Part shown: positions 7,273-16,189 of the stretch, piece by piece | Position numbering within the stretch: the stretch's first letter is position 1 | Layout: each line of letters opens with the position of its first letter | Assembly: GCF_015557635.1 (NCBI RefSeq) | Contig: NZ_JADNOP010000021.1 | Coordinates: 1 to 49,388, forward strand | Direction of reading: 5' to 3' | Source: Fusicatenibacter saccharivorans | GTDB lineage: Bacteria; Bacillota; Clostridia; Lachnospirales; Lachnospiraceae | DNA length: 49,388 bases | Notes under the pieces: generated by a model | The model's input: only the letters and a program-made list of their open reading frames with translations | Told to the model about the DNA's origin: nothing | Database searches by the model: none | Translations under genes and position numbers: made by a program

Positions 7273-7644
7273 TTATTTCACCTCTTTCAATCTGTAATTC
7301 TCGATCCGCATAAGGTCGTTTTCATCGTAAGTAATATAATTTACTACTTCTACCAGCCCTGAATCTTTGTCTGGTTTTTCTTTTTTATTTCCCAGAGTGA
7401 CTATTTTTTCCGTGTAAATGTCCTCATGTTCCACAGTCTCATCGCTGATCAGAGTTTCTATTTCCCCACTTCTGGTCTTGATATAACGATACTCTCTGGT
7501 ATCATTAAATAAGTGAAGCTCCAGAAGTTTTTCCGTTAGTTGCCTGTCTTCCAGAAGCTCCTTCCGACTATATTTCTCATACTTCACCTTGTCAAGGTAT
7601 AACGCATATAGTGTTCCCCGTTCCGGGATACTTGTCAGATCCAT
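7273..7644 (-). CDS. csx19: Csx19-like small subunit of the III-D complex
   Basis: A 123-residue charged protein, assigned mainly by position: in fused III-D loci a small Csx19 gene sits between the double Cas7 and the insertion-containing Cas7, exactly as here. The C-terminal NYITYDENDLMRIENYRL segment is compatible with that family. In III-Dv structures Csx19 contacts Cas10 and the backbone. I chose the ATG at 7644 because AGAGG lies 8 bases upstream; the longer GTG start overlaps the cas7-2x stop but has no spaced binding site. Confidence 0.6.
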   Translation of the reverse strand: MDLTSIPERGTLYALYLDKVKYEKYSRKELLEDRQLTEKLLELHLFNDTREYRYIKTRSGEIETLISDETVEHEDIYTEKIVTLGNKKEKPDKDSGLVEVVNYITYDENDLMRIENYRLKEVK

Positions 7645-7649
7645 GTTTT

Positions 7650-9017
7650 TCACCTCTTATGTGCGCAGAGACAATTGAATGCTTCCGCGATGAATTGGTT
7701 TTCCAGTCTTGGTTTTCCGTCAATGAAAATCACACCTTTCGGATACTCTTCAGAAGTGTCCGGGGCAAAAACCCCTCTTCCTACTGCCGTTTGTCCCCCT
7801 ACAGCCAGATAGCCGTTCCGCAGGTCATTCACTGCCAGAAGAAGAATTCCTGTCATCCATTTGGCATCCACAGGCTGTTTTCCTTTTTGCACTGCAATTT
7901 TCAGGGTAAAATGTCCGTCCACATAAGTTTTTTCCTTATACAAAGCTCCATCGTGTACAGCAGATTCGAAGCGGCTGATTCCAGTACGGACCATAGTAAG
8001 CGGTCTGGCATCCAGAATTCTTGCCTCACTGATCACAACATTGGACGCGTGGCCACTGCCTGCATTTACACTCTGTCTCGCTCCATCTCCTGCGTCTGTC
8101 GCCTGGTTTCCAGCGGTTTCCTCAACGTATCCAAACATGATCTGCAGAATTTCTTTTTTCTTCACAGGTAATTTTGTACCGCCTGCTTCCAGTTCTCCCA
8201 AAATCTGTTCTACCCGGTGACGGATTGCACCTGCAAAGCTGCTGCCTGAGATCACCGGCACTCCGTTTGAAGTGATATGGACAAAATCCGGTTCATTCTT
8301 TTTTGCCGCATACTGCCGGATACTGATGCCGCCTTTCATCACAAGAGGGACTTCAATATGGATCATTCTTCTGGAATCCGAATCTGTGTGCAGCCAGTTT
8401 TCCAGCTCATTGGAAGCTTTCTCCCAGGTGGAAGCTTTATAGGCATCTGCATATTTCAGATAATTGTCTTTGCCATAACTTCTGACTGACAGTCTGGTGA
8501 TCTTAAATGCTCCGAAACCTCTGGTTTTCTTACGTCCCAGACGAATCTCTCCCTGCTGGATTCCCTGAAACACAATAGCAAGCTGCTTTTTCATCTCTTC
8601 TTCCAGATCCCCCTCCCTGACAACAAGTTCCAGATAAAAATGTCCCTTCAGACCGGTTTCCAGGATCTCCATATCGAATTTGCAGCCGTCTTTTACAACT
8701 TTCTTTTCATTTAACCCTACTCCATCTCGCACACCGATCACAGGCTCCTGGTCAAATACAAGATCTGAGATAAGAAGCGGGCTCATTTTTCCCTCTATAT
8801 CGTCTTTGGAAAAGCCAAACAGCTCCCATTCATTGTCCTTTTCCCCGATATAAGAACGCATGGCACCGGCAAGGGAGTTTCCTGGCACAAATGGATTGCC
8901 ATCGAAATCCAGGAGTATATCGGCATCTGTCCATTCATCTTCTCCAGATGCTACATTCAGCGGAGACTCCAGCTGGATTTGAATATAAAAAACCAACCGT
9001 TTTATAACTGTTTTCAT
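7650..9017 (-). CDS. cas7: Tandem Cas7-Cas7 fusion (Cas7-2x type) backbone protein
   Basis: Two Csm3-like RAMP domains in one 455-residue chain. Domain 1 (about 1-205) has NPFVPGNSLAGAMR and the glycine-rich KKTRGFGAF; domain 2 (about 215-455) repeats the pattern as VPVISGSSFAGAIRHR and ends GGQTAVGRG. Aspartates just before each motif (in DADILLDFDG and PDFVHI) are candidates for the RNA-cleaving residue seen in Csm3, but which are active cannot be settled here. A Gly/Ala-rich linker lies in domain 2. It overlaps the upstream gene by ATGA, indicating coupled translation and fixed stoichiometry. Confidence 0.9.
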   Translation of the reverse strand: MKTVIKRLVFYIQIQLESPLNVASGEDEWTDADILLDFDGNPFVPGNSLAGAMRSYIGEKDNEWELFGFSKDDIEGKMSPLLISDLVFDQEPVIGVRDGVGLNEKKVVKDGCKFDMEILETGLKGHFYLELVVREGDLEEEMKKQLAIVFQGIQQGEIRLGRKKTRGFGAFKITRLSVRSYGKDNYLKYADAYKASTWEKASNELENWLHTDSDSRRMIHIEVPLVMKGGISIRQYAAKKNEPDFVHITSNGVPVISGSSFAGAIRHRVEQILGELEAGGTKLPVKKKEILQIMFGYVEETAGNQATDAGDGARQSVNAGSGHASNVVISEARILDARPLTMVRTGISRFESAVHDGALYKEKTYVDGHFTLKIAVQKGKQPVDAKWMTGILLLAVNDLRNGYLAVGGQTAVGRGVFAPDTSEEYPKGVIFIDGKPRLENQFIAEAFNCLCAHKR

Positions 9018-11143
9018 TCTTTGTTGTCTCCTTTCTTCTGATTTGTCTTTACGAAGTATTTCAGTTCTGCCAGATATGCACGGTAAACCTTCTTAAAAAG
9101 TCTTTCTTCTGTCAGTTTATTTTTAAAGCTGCTACCATAGGCTTCTGTCATCTCTGCTTCCACCTGTTTTCCGATTTCTTCCGGATCTATCCGCTCGATC
9201 AGGAAAGTACACAAACTGTTTTTACTTTCCTTTTCAATCTCTCTGACCTCATTTTTCATGTTTTCATAGGAATGTTCTGTTCCGAAAAGGACTCTCAACT
9301 TCGCTATTGCTGCATTCATGTTATCCATTTGTTTCTGGTCAAAGAGGTTTTCATTTTTCAAATTTTCCCGAACAGCCTGCTCGAGCCTCTTTTCAAATTC
9401 TTTTTGAAGAAGTCCGTCCAGAATTCCAGTGGTATCCTGTGACATTATTTCTACCATTCTTTCTGCCGGTTTTTCTGCCCGCACCTTTTTTACCACAACA
9501 TCAGAGCTTTCTGCCGGTTCTTTTGCCAGAAGTTCTCCAAAGCCTTCCGTTACACGTTCTCCTGCAAACTTTCCATTCAAAAGTCCCATATCAAATCCGT
9601 TTTCTGAGTGAAGAAGGAAGGTGCTTCCTTTTGCCAGTGCGTATACTGCTGGTTTCCTTCGCTGCCAGGTTACATTGTATCCGCCGATGGCATTAAACTG
9701 GATATATGGTTTTTCCAGATGAAGATCCCGGCATCCTGTCATTTTGCATAATTCTTTTTCTAAAACCCGAACGTCGGTGGTAAACATTCCCTGGTCGTTA
9801 TACAGAAGTACATCTGCCCCCAGCGTAAGAATTGCCCGCCTTACTATTTTGTGTTCTTCTTCTCTTTTTTCTACAGAATCCAGTGTAAAATCCACCGCCC
9901 CAAACTCACTGGAACGTCCATACCCCATACGTACCTCACCCATAGCTTCCACAGCTTCTATGATCTGCTTTGTCTGTTCTCTGCCGGCATATATGTATCC
10001 GCAGAAGTTCTGCCCCGGCGAAATTGCTGCAAGCTGGTAAAAACTGGAACCGTCCAGTCCGGTCGCACGTCCTACGGATTTGTCTGACGGTCTCTGGTGA
10101 TGGTAACTGATCTCTGTTTCCACATCCTCTATAGTACCGGTATGATCCATATACCGGATATTTGCAGGTGTCATCTGCTTATCTCTGATTTCCAGCGGAT
10201 CTGTCAGAAGCATATCCTTTATTCTCATCTCTCCGTTACTGTCGTAACGCTGATCCTTTACCTTTTGCAAAGAAATCTGTCCTGGCACACATCGTTCTTC
10301 TCCGTTTGTGATATAACCATTCGTTACGATTACTTCGCCGCTTTCCAGAAGGCGACTATAGCCTTCCGGCTTCAAGGCACCGGCGATCAGGCCAAGAATC
10401 TTGCTGCCTGCAATATAATCTTCTGTCACTGCCTGATTCCCCTGTGTGGATTTACAGATCATCGCACTTCTCAGGCGAACAGTATATTTTATCTGGTTAT
10501 GATCATAAAGCTGGTTTTTATCAAGGAGTACGTGCTGCCATCTGTCAGATTCCAAAGTCTCTTTCTGCGCTTTATCCAACCCGATTAATTCCATTTCCAC
10601 CAGCCCCAGCCCTCTTGTCCTAGACATTCCCATATGTTTTACAAGGGATACTGCCTGTCTAAGAAGTTCCGGGAAAGATACCTTTCTGTTCCAGTTACAT
10701 TCTGCCGTAAACACCAGACCTCTTTTCACAACCCGAATTCTTCTCAGGGAATTTTCCTGAGCAGTACCTGTTTCTGAATTCACTGCTGTCTGCGTCCGCA
10801 TATAAGTATATTGGTTCAGTACATTCTGAGGACTTTTCAGCTCTGCATGGTGGCATTTTTTCAGAGCAGCTGTCACTTTCTCATAATTTTCTATGTAAGC
10901 ATTCGAAAGAGAAAAAGCTGAATTTTGTTGTCCTTCTTTTCCAAATATTTCATGCATTTCTGCATCTGCAATACCAAGTTCCACCATTTCCTGGGCCACT
11001 TCCCGAATACACCCCTTTATTCTTTTTGCCGGAATATAAGGAATTCCATTTTCATCATATACCACATCCGTATCTACCAGACTATTATGGGTATCGCCAG
11101 AACATGTACAAAGATCACTAAGAAGTCTGATTATCAATTGCAT
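9014..11143 (-). CDS. Cas7-Cas5(Csx10)-Cas11 triple fusion
   Basis: A 709-residue chain with three regions. Residues 1 to about 215 are a Cas7 RAMP (IPYIPAKRIKGCIRE, later SRTRGLGLVE). About 220-540 resembles Csx10/Cas5 (EDYIAGSKILGLIAGAL, then MGYGRSSEFGAVDF), which would hold the crRNA 5' handle. About 555-709 is entirely helical and charged, as expected for Cas11. This is the Cas7-5-11 layout of III-Dv/III-D2 loci, the lineage proposed to lead to type III-E. The start at 11143 follows GGGGAGG; the gene overlaps the end of cas10. The Cas11 assignment is by length, helicity and position, not motif. Confidence 0.85.
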   Translation of the reverse strand: MQLIIRLLSDLCTCSGDTHNSLVDTDVVYDENGIPYIPAKRIKGCIREVAQEMVELGIADAEMHEIFGKEGQQNSAFSLSNAYIENYEKVTAALKKCHHAELKSPQNVLNQYTYMRTQTAVNSETGTAQENSLRRIRVVKRGLVFTAECNWNRKVSFPELLRQAVSLVKHMGMSRTRGLGLVEMELIGLDKAQKETLESDRWQHVLLDKNQLYDHNQIKYTVRLRSAMICKSTQGNQAVTEDYIAGSKILGLIAGALKPEGYSRLLESGEVIVTNGYITNGEERCVPGQISLQKVKDQRYDSNGEMRIKDMLLTDPLEIRDKQMTPANIRYMDHTGTIEDVETEISYHHQRPSDKSVGRATGLDGSSFYQLAAISPGQNFCGYIYAGREQTKQIIEAVEAMGEVRMGYGRSSEFGAVDFTLDSVEKREEEHKIVRRAILTLGADVLLYNDQGMFTTDVRVLEKELCKMTGCRDLHLEKPYIQFNAIGGYNVTWQRRKPAVYALAKGSTFLLHSENGFDMGLLNGKFAGERVTEGFGELLAKEPAESSDVVVKKVRAEKPAERMVEIMSQDTTGILDGLLQKEFEKRLEQAVRENLKNENLFDQKQMDNMNAAIAKLRVLFGTEHSYENMKNEVREIEKESKNSLCTFLIERIDPEEIGKQVEAEMTEAYGSSFKNKLTEERLFKKVYRAYLAELKYFVKTNQKKGDNKE

Positions 11144-12669
11144 TTGTCGTCCTCCCCTACATACCAATCCATAATTTCTAATGCGTCATACCAGATTGCT
11201 GCATTCTTCTCCGGATTTTCCAATTCGGTATATCCTCTCGACTTCAGAAAGGAAAGTATACCTTCAAGTTCTGTGTTCCCCATAGGAATAGCATCACGAA
11301 GTTTTTTCGCATTGCCTCTTGCCAATAAGTGTTCCTCAGAGTTTGACTTTATCTTTTTTCCCCCGAAATATATCATCCACTTCATCAGTTGAGCAATGTC
11401 ATAGCACTCGTTTTTCTCATTCATATTCCAGTTATCCTTTTCAAACGGAACATAGTATGGACGGGAAATAAATTCTTTTCCGTCTGCTGTATAGTGTCTG
11501 TCACGGTACGTATCAAGTTCAGACGCCCGAATATTTGTACAAATTTGATAATCCAAGAAATTGCCAATCTTATCATATCTTCCATCTTTACCTTTACATT
11601 CTGGCTGTTTAGCTCTTTTCTTTGCATTATCGCAGCATGCTTCTGCCACCTGATAAGCATCTGAAAAAGGAAAATGACTATTAAAAAATGCAATTCCTCC
11701 ACAAGCTGAAAAATCACCTTTTTTACTGATATTCTCCAGGAAAAATTTCACTGCCGGAATAGCAAGTTTTGCATTGCATACAAAAGTAATATCATCTCCC
11801 GCAACAATAATTTCTCTGTACAATTTGTGTTTTTTTGTGTCTTTTATCCGAGGAGTCAAAAACTCCATGTATCCTTTCATTTCATCTACTGTCTGGCGAA
11901 AATTCCCAGAAATATTTAAAGATAACTTCCGCATTTTTGTAATTGCATCTTCATATCCCCTAATGTCTTTCATCGTATTCCGAATTGTGTTTCCCATACT
12001 ATTTCCATCAATATGAAACACTGCCAAGGTACTGCTATCCCCTTTTTCTGTAATCATGTTATCAAAAAGTTTTTCATCTTCCATCTTAGGAAATGCGGCT
12101 CTTTTCAGGCTTGCCTCTGTGGAATAATAGTTGCCTTTTGTATCCTTACTCGTTAACGGATAGCCCGTAATCGTATCCACTGCCATAAATGGCATTGCAC
12201 CCACAGGCATGCTCAACGGCATACTTGCTTTGATCTCACGCATCTTGTTATTAATTGCATCATAATCCTTTTTGTAATCCTCTGTTTTAGAAACCACTGC
12301 TACTGCTAAATTCAGTGAATATGTTCTATCCAATAGATATTTCGCCAGAAATCGATTTACTTTCTCACATTCTCTTCCATGTCGAAATAATACATAAGCA
12401 TTTCCACCACCGATAAACATAATCTGCATTTCGATTTCCTGGTCTTCCAGAAACGCCTTTGGATTATCTTTCTTCCAGTCCATCATATAGGTCGACAAAT
12501 TTTTCTTCTGTATACTCACATATTCCCGCAATCCTTCTGTGATAATTTTTTCTACCAGCGCAGAGGCTCCTACAATTTCTTTCGCTGCATTGCTTTTAAA
12601 AATGTAGCTTTGAATCCCGCGCACATCATACATTGCCAGAACCTGCTGATCCAGTAATTCCGCTTTCAT
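11134..12669 (-). CDS. cas10: Cas10, type III large subunit lacking the HD nuclease domain
   Basis: 511 residues from the ATG at 12669, which has AGGAGG in front; the open frame extends further upstream but without support. Palm motifs are clear: YDVRGIQSYIF (14-24), GGGNAYVLF (87-95), HIDGNSMG (219-226) and the cyclase site AGDD (290-293, canonical GGDD with the first Gly changed to Ala but both aspartates kept). There is no N-terminal HD domain, so DNA cutting by this subunit is not expected, while cyclic oligoadenylate synthesis is. That matches the CARF-HEPN effector encoded divergently. It lies 19 bases after the small upstream gene. Confidence 0.93.
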   Translation of the reverse strand: MKAELLDQQVLAMYDVRGIQSYIFKSNAAKEIVGASALVEKIITEGLREYVSIQKKNLSTYMMDWKKDNPKAFLEDQEIEMQIMFIGGGNAYVLFRHGRECEKVNRFLAKYLLDRTYSLNLAVAVVSKTEDYKKDYDAINNKMREIKASMPLSMPVGAMPFMAVDTITGYPLTSKDTKGNYYSTEASLKRAAFPKMEDEKLFDNMITEKGDSSTLAVFHIDGNSMGNTIRNTMKDIRGYEDAITKMRKLSLNISGNFRQTVDEMKGYMEFLTPRIKDTKKHKLYREIIVAGDDITFVCNAKLAIPAVKFFLENISKKGDFSACGGIAFFNSHFPFSDAYQVAEACCDNAKKRAKQPECKGKDGRYDKIGNFLDYQICTNIRASELDTYRDRHYTADGKEFISRPYYVPFEKDNWNMNEKNECYDIAQLMKWMIYFGGKKIKSNSEEHLLARGNAKKLRDAIPMGNTELEGILSFLKSRGYTELENPEKNAAIWYDALEIMDWYVGEDDKCN

Positions 12670-12688
12670 AACTTTCCTCCTGATTTCA

Positions 12689-13054
12689 TTAGTATTCCCG
12701 AAATCCCTGAAAAACAAATAGTGTCTCTTTTTGTACCGTCCCATCCTCTTTCACATGTTCTGTGGCTCTGCGTTCTGAACAGCTTGCTAACACTTTAATG
12801 CCTCTTGCTTTCAGCTTTTGAACTATCCGAAAGCAGACTACAAACTCGCCCATACACATAACAGCCGTCGGCTCCAATGCCAATATATCTCTTGTTATCT
12901 GCTCTGCCAGTTCTTCCAGACCTGAATCCGTCAGATCACATGCCACTGCCGGAAAAGGTACATCTACTATTTCTCCATATTTTTCTGCTGTCTCTCTTTG
13001 CATAACCGACCATAACCTGGAAGGATGATTCGAACAATTCACAAATTTTTTCAT
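12689..13054 (-). CDS. Small alpha/beta protein leading the type III operon
   Basis: A 121-residue compact protein of alternating strands and helices with conserved-looking patches SNHPS (8-12), VPFPAV, VMCMGEF and CSERRA near the middle and end. I cannot give it a family name. It is the first gene of the cas operon, just upstream of cas10, with the operon promoter 50 bases before it. Compact Rossmann-like proteins in this position include ring nucleases (Csx15/16/20 type) and other signal-handling factors, so a role in turning over or binding cyclic oligoadenylate is a reasonable guess only. The alternative is a structural accessory of the complex. Confidence 0.7.
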   Translation of the reverse strand: MKKFVNCSNHPSRLWSVMQRETAEKYGEIVDVPFPAVACDLTDSGLEELAEQITRDILALEPTAVMCMGEFVVCFRIVQKLKARGIKVLASCSERRATEHVKEDGTVQKETLFVFQGFREY

Positions 13055-13100
13055 TTTTTCTTACCTTATCTATAAAAAGTCAACCAAAGCAGTTTTAATA

Positions 13101-13129
13101 AGCATACTTCTTTTTTCCTGTCATTTCAA
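13101..13129 (-). promoter_or_regulatory. Promoter of the type III effector operon
   Basis: On the minus strand -35 TTGAAA (13124-13129) and -10 TATGCT (13101-13106) are 17 bp apart, about 50 bases upstream of the first gene. All effector genes downstream are packed with overlaps or gaps of at most about 20 bases, so this should drive everything through cas6. Confidence 0.65.
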
Positions 13130-13177
13130 TATTTTTTGTTTAATTTTCAGTCCTTTCAATTATAAATCCATCAATTA

Positions 13178-13206
13178 TTGTGTATTTATAATAAATATGG
13201 TAGTAT
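13178..13206 (+). promoter_or_regulatory. Promoter of the CARF-HEPN effector gene
   Basis: -35 TTGTGT (13178-13183) and -10 TAGTAT (13201-13206), spacing 17 bp, about 36 bases before the start codon. The region is very AT-rich and other TATAAT-like boxes are present, so the exact start is uncertain. The divergent arrangement leaves 187 bp shared with the effector operon. Confidence 0.45.
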
Positions 13207-13241
13207 TATTATAAATATTTCATTCTGGAGGTAACGATATT

Positions 13242-15653
13242 ATGGAAATAAATGCACTTCTATTAAACTTTGAAAAGCAATTACATATTTCCGAGCATGA
13301 GAAGACTATTCTCACTGGTTTTTTACATTTTCTTGTCAATCGTTGCAACTCACAAAATGTAATTATTCCCTATGGTCTGCTTATACAATATGATGAAGAC
13401 AGTTCTTACCAGACTTTCCTAAGCATTTTGGAATCTGTCCTTCCACAACTTAATACCAAAGACAAATATCTGTTAAAACATGCCACAGAAAAAAGTTTAT
13501 CTCAGATAACACTAAAAGAGTATTTTAAGACTCCGAAAGAAATCTTAGTCCTTACAGATTGCGAAGATGATGGTTCCCTGGATTCTATCATCTCACAATT
13601 TCAATCCACACCTGATATTATCAAAATTGTATGTGCCCCTACCCATGTAATAGAAAATCGCTTTCGTTCCAATGAGCATTTCTTTTACCGTGTTCTGGCC
13701 CGCCATATTCATCTTGAAAAACTACACTCCGAAGAAATCACCTGCCACTTTCTTAATCTTTTCAAACAAAAAGGTTATACGGCCACTTCGGATTTTTCAG
13801 ATGAATTAGCATATTATATCGAATCCATATACGAAACTGCTGACTTAAAAGCTTCTGAATTTGTGCAGGATTTAATAAGGCGAATCGAATTACAGATGGA
13901 AGAGTCCAATGGAATAACTGCTTATAGACAGGGAATTCCTGTAGATATCTCTTTTATTCCTTATTCAAAACGAGTTTTATCACGAAAGCAGAAAGAAATG
14001 TATCCTTCAAACGCTTCTGACCTGCCACAGATGATTCCAATTGAGGATACGCAAAAAGTAATGCCAGATTTCGAGGAAAATGAAGCCGAAACCCATACCC
14101 AGACTCACCAGTTTGTTCCTGAACATCATCATACAAATGTACTCCTGCTTGCTCTAAGTACATTTCCTGGTCAGATGAAGAAAAACAAATTTGAATATAA
14201 TTTCAATGGACATCAAGGAACTGTTATTGGTCGTTATCAGCTGGATCCCATTCCTAAAATGCTGGATGAATTACTTGCTGAAAGCAATGAAAATCTTGAC
14301 AAAATTATCATGCTTTGCACAGATAAGACCCTTAAAGAAACAAGTATCACTACTCCTGAGAATATCATGATGAATATCTCACCTCTTGAATATTTCAAGA
14401 ATCAAATTCGCAATTATATGAATCCTAATTTGAGTGATGACGAACGCTTCACTCCGATAACATTTTCCCTGTTTTCCCCTTATGACGGAATCCAACAGGT
14501 TATTGATACGCTACGTGGCATAAAAAATCCAGTATTATATCTGGATACTCATGGTGGCATTCGCGGTATACAACGTATTATGGAAGCAACCATCTCTCTT
14601 TTGAAAATAGAGGATATTCATGTTAAAGAGGCATTTAGTGTAGAGTTTTCTGAAAAAAGCAAAAACAGTATTATTACCTCTGAAACAGAAAATCTAAAAA
14701 TTTTTGACTTCGTTTCAGGTATCAACGAATTTATTTCCAGTGGAAGAGCTAACACTCTGATGAGCTATTCCTCTTCTCATTCCAAAATGGATTCTTCCGA
14801 ACAGGATTTTATAAATGCAATTCAGAATGTTGCCAATGGTATTCAGTGGTGTTGTATTCCAGAATTTGAAAATGGTTTAAAAAATCTTCAAACATTTTTT
14901 TCTAAAAATGCTAGGGCTAAAACAACCGATATAAATACTTCATATCTGGAAATTTATAAAACAGATATAAAAAAAGACTATAAAAAACTTGTAACCCAGC
15001 ATAATGTAGCTGATGAAATAGCCTGGTGCAGAGAAAAAGGGTTTTATCAGCAGGCATTAACACTGATTGAATCCAGAGTTTCTTTGTTACTTATTGAGGA
15101 TTGGAAAGTCTTAAAAATAAATCCCAGTTACACTCCCGTACGAAAAGGAAAAACTACCTGTTACAAAGTTTCGGAAGAATTTGCCCCCGCCACAGTAAAT
15201 GACTTTTTTAATGCTTTTGTCTACCGCATCACAACAGATATTGTAAGAAACGATACAACGGGACTTTTTTTAACTCGTCCAAAATTTAATCAGTTAACTG
15301 AACAGGATTATACGCACTTTTTAAATGCTCTCCAGACAACACCACGCTTTTTAACTTCACCTGCCGCTATAAATAATTATTTAAAGAATGCTTTAAAACA
15401 CCCAACTGTATCTTTAAAAAACAAAACACAACAAGCTTTCAGATATGTTAATGTACCGGAATGTATCATTATTTCCGACTCCATTGACAAAACGGTTTTA
15501 TTCCAACTACTCATATTACATAAAACCTTGAAAGATGTGCGAAATACCATGAATCATGCTTCCTCTGAATTGAACTACAAATTAGATGCCATCGTCCTCG
15601 CATTAAAATATTATATGATATGGCTGGAACAGATTAATCCAAACCAGAATTAA
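13242..15653 (+). CDS. Pseudo-AAA+/CARF/HEPN effector (Csx1-like, DxTHG family)
   Basis: 803 residues in three parts. Residues about 1-235 align in pattern with a SpoVK/CbxX-like AAA+ ATPase and lid (GLLIQ then YDEDSSYQT where a P-loop is expected; LTDCEDD for Walker B; ENRFRSN), but both ATP motifs are degenerate. A polar linker (about 240-295) leads to a CARF region (NVLLLALSTF at about 299) with the CRISPR DxTHG signature LYLDTHGG (about 431-438). The C-terminus carries the HEPN RNase motif R-N-T-M-N-H (about 766-771). Predicted role: bind cyclic oligoadenylate made by Cas10 and degrade RNA. AGG-type binding site CTGGAGG precedes the ATG. It is divergent from the cas operon. Confidence 0.85.
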   Translation: MEINALLLNFEKQLHISEHEKTILTGFLHFLVNRCNSQNVIIPYGLLIQYDEDSSYQTFLSILESVLPQLNTKDKYLLKHATEKSLSQITLKEYFKTPKEILVLTDCEDDGSLDSIISQFQSTPDIIKIVCAPTHVIENRFRSNEHFFYRVLARHIHLEKLHSEEITCHFLNLFKQKGYTATSDFSDELAYYIESIYETADLKASEFVQDLIRRIELQMEESNGITAYRQGIPVDISFIPYSKRVLSRKQKEMYPSNASDLPQMIPIEDTQKVMPDFEENEAETHTQTHQFVPEHHHTNVLLLALSTFPGQMKKNKFEYNFNGHQGTVIGRYQLDPIPKMLDELLAESNENLDKIIMLCTDKTLKETSITTPENIMMNISPLEYFKNQIRNYMNPNLSDDERFTPITFSLFSPYDGIQQVIDTLRGIKNPVLYLDTHGGIRGIQRIMEATISLLKIEDIHVKEAFSVEFSEKSKNSIITSETENLKIFDFVSGINEFISSGRANTLMSYSSSHSKMDSSEQDFINAIQNVANGIQWCCIPEFENGLKNLQTFFSKNARAKTTDINTSYLEIYKTDIKKDYKKLVTQHNVADEIAWCREKGFYQQALTLIESRVSLLLIEDWKVLKINPSYTPVRKGKTTCYKVSEEFAPATVNDFFNAFVYRITTDIVRNDTTGLFLTRPKFNQLTEQDYTHFLNALQTTPRFLTSPAAINNYLKNALKHPTVSLKNKTQQAFRYVNVPECIIISDSIDKTVLFQLLILHKTLKDVRNTMNHASSELNYKLDAIVLALKYYMIWLEQINPNQN

Positions 15654-15748
15654 CGTATTCTTTTCCATGTAAGCAGGTAATCGTCCATATCTGTTAGCAC
15701 CTACACTTTTCTGATACAATCTTTTTTAATAATGAAACGAGATACAAA

Positions 15749-15769
15749 TGGGGAGGTTACCCCTCCCCA
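15749..15769 (-). terminator. Hairpin between convergent genes
   Basis: An 8-bp GC-rich stem TGGGGAGG with its complement and a TTACC loop. Only weak T content follows on either strand (TTTGTATC on the minus strand), so it may be a terminator for the small acidic protein gene or simply a barrier between convergent transcripts. The remainder of 15654-15777 shows nothing else. Confidence 0.45.
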
Positions 15770-15777
15770 TACAGTTA

Positions 15778-15969
15778 TCAATCTGCATCATCGTCTTCTA
15801 TCGGTCCGAAAAGTTCATCAAACTTTGCCTCAAGCAGTTCCTGCAAAGAGTGGGTTTCCTCATCTGTTTCTTCATCAACATACCTTGGTTCAGCTTTCTT
15901 TTGTTCCACTTCAGTGTTACGCATAATCTTTCGCATAGCTTCAGCAAATTCTTTATGTTTATCGCTCAA
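15778..15969 (-). CDS. Small acidic hypothetical protein
   Basis: 63 residues: a basic N-terminal helix (KEFAEAMRKIMRN) followed by a strongly acidic tail ending FGPIEDDDAD. I do not recognise the family. The TTG at 15967-15969 is chosen as start because AAGGGGG lies about 9 bases upstream; the longer frame has no binding site. It lies downstream of the VirD4-like gene on the same strand, 220 bases away, and may belong to the same mobile-element gene set. Confidence 0.55.
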   Translation of the reverse strand: MSDKHKEFAEAMRKIMRNTEVEQKKAEPRYVDEETDEETHSLQELLEAKFDELFGPIEDDDAD

Positions 15970-16189
15970 TTTATTTATCCCCCTTAGCCTTAATATTCTC
16001 AATCAATCCATTAGTTCATCTTTGTATCTGCCTACATCTCTCCTTATATTTCTGGCTCCAGATTAAGCTTTCAACACGTACAAAACATACTCTTCTTTAT
16101 TATCATATCACAATTCTATCCGCATCGACCGTGCAATTTGCTCAAATAAATAAACGCTGCTTTCTCTGGACTGATACACCCGCTCATGA
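15970..16189. other. Intergenic stretch after the VirD4-like gene
   Basis: No recognisable gene. A minus-strand frame running out of the VirD4-like gene's last 170 bases (16108-16362) continues to about 16108 and a 23-codon frame opens at 16187, but neither has a credible binding site. A decayed gene end is possible. Confidence 0.3.

Noticed and set aside
4729-12669. Type III-E (single-protein gRAMP/Cas7-11) effector
   Set aside because: Cas10 is present and the Cas7, Cas5 and Cas11 parts are spread over three separate genes, as in III-D rather than III-E.
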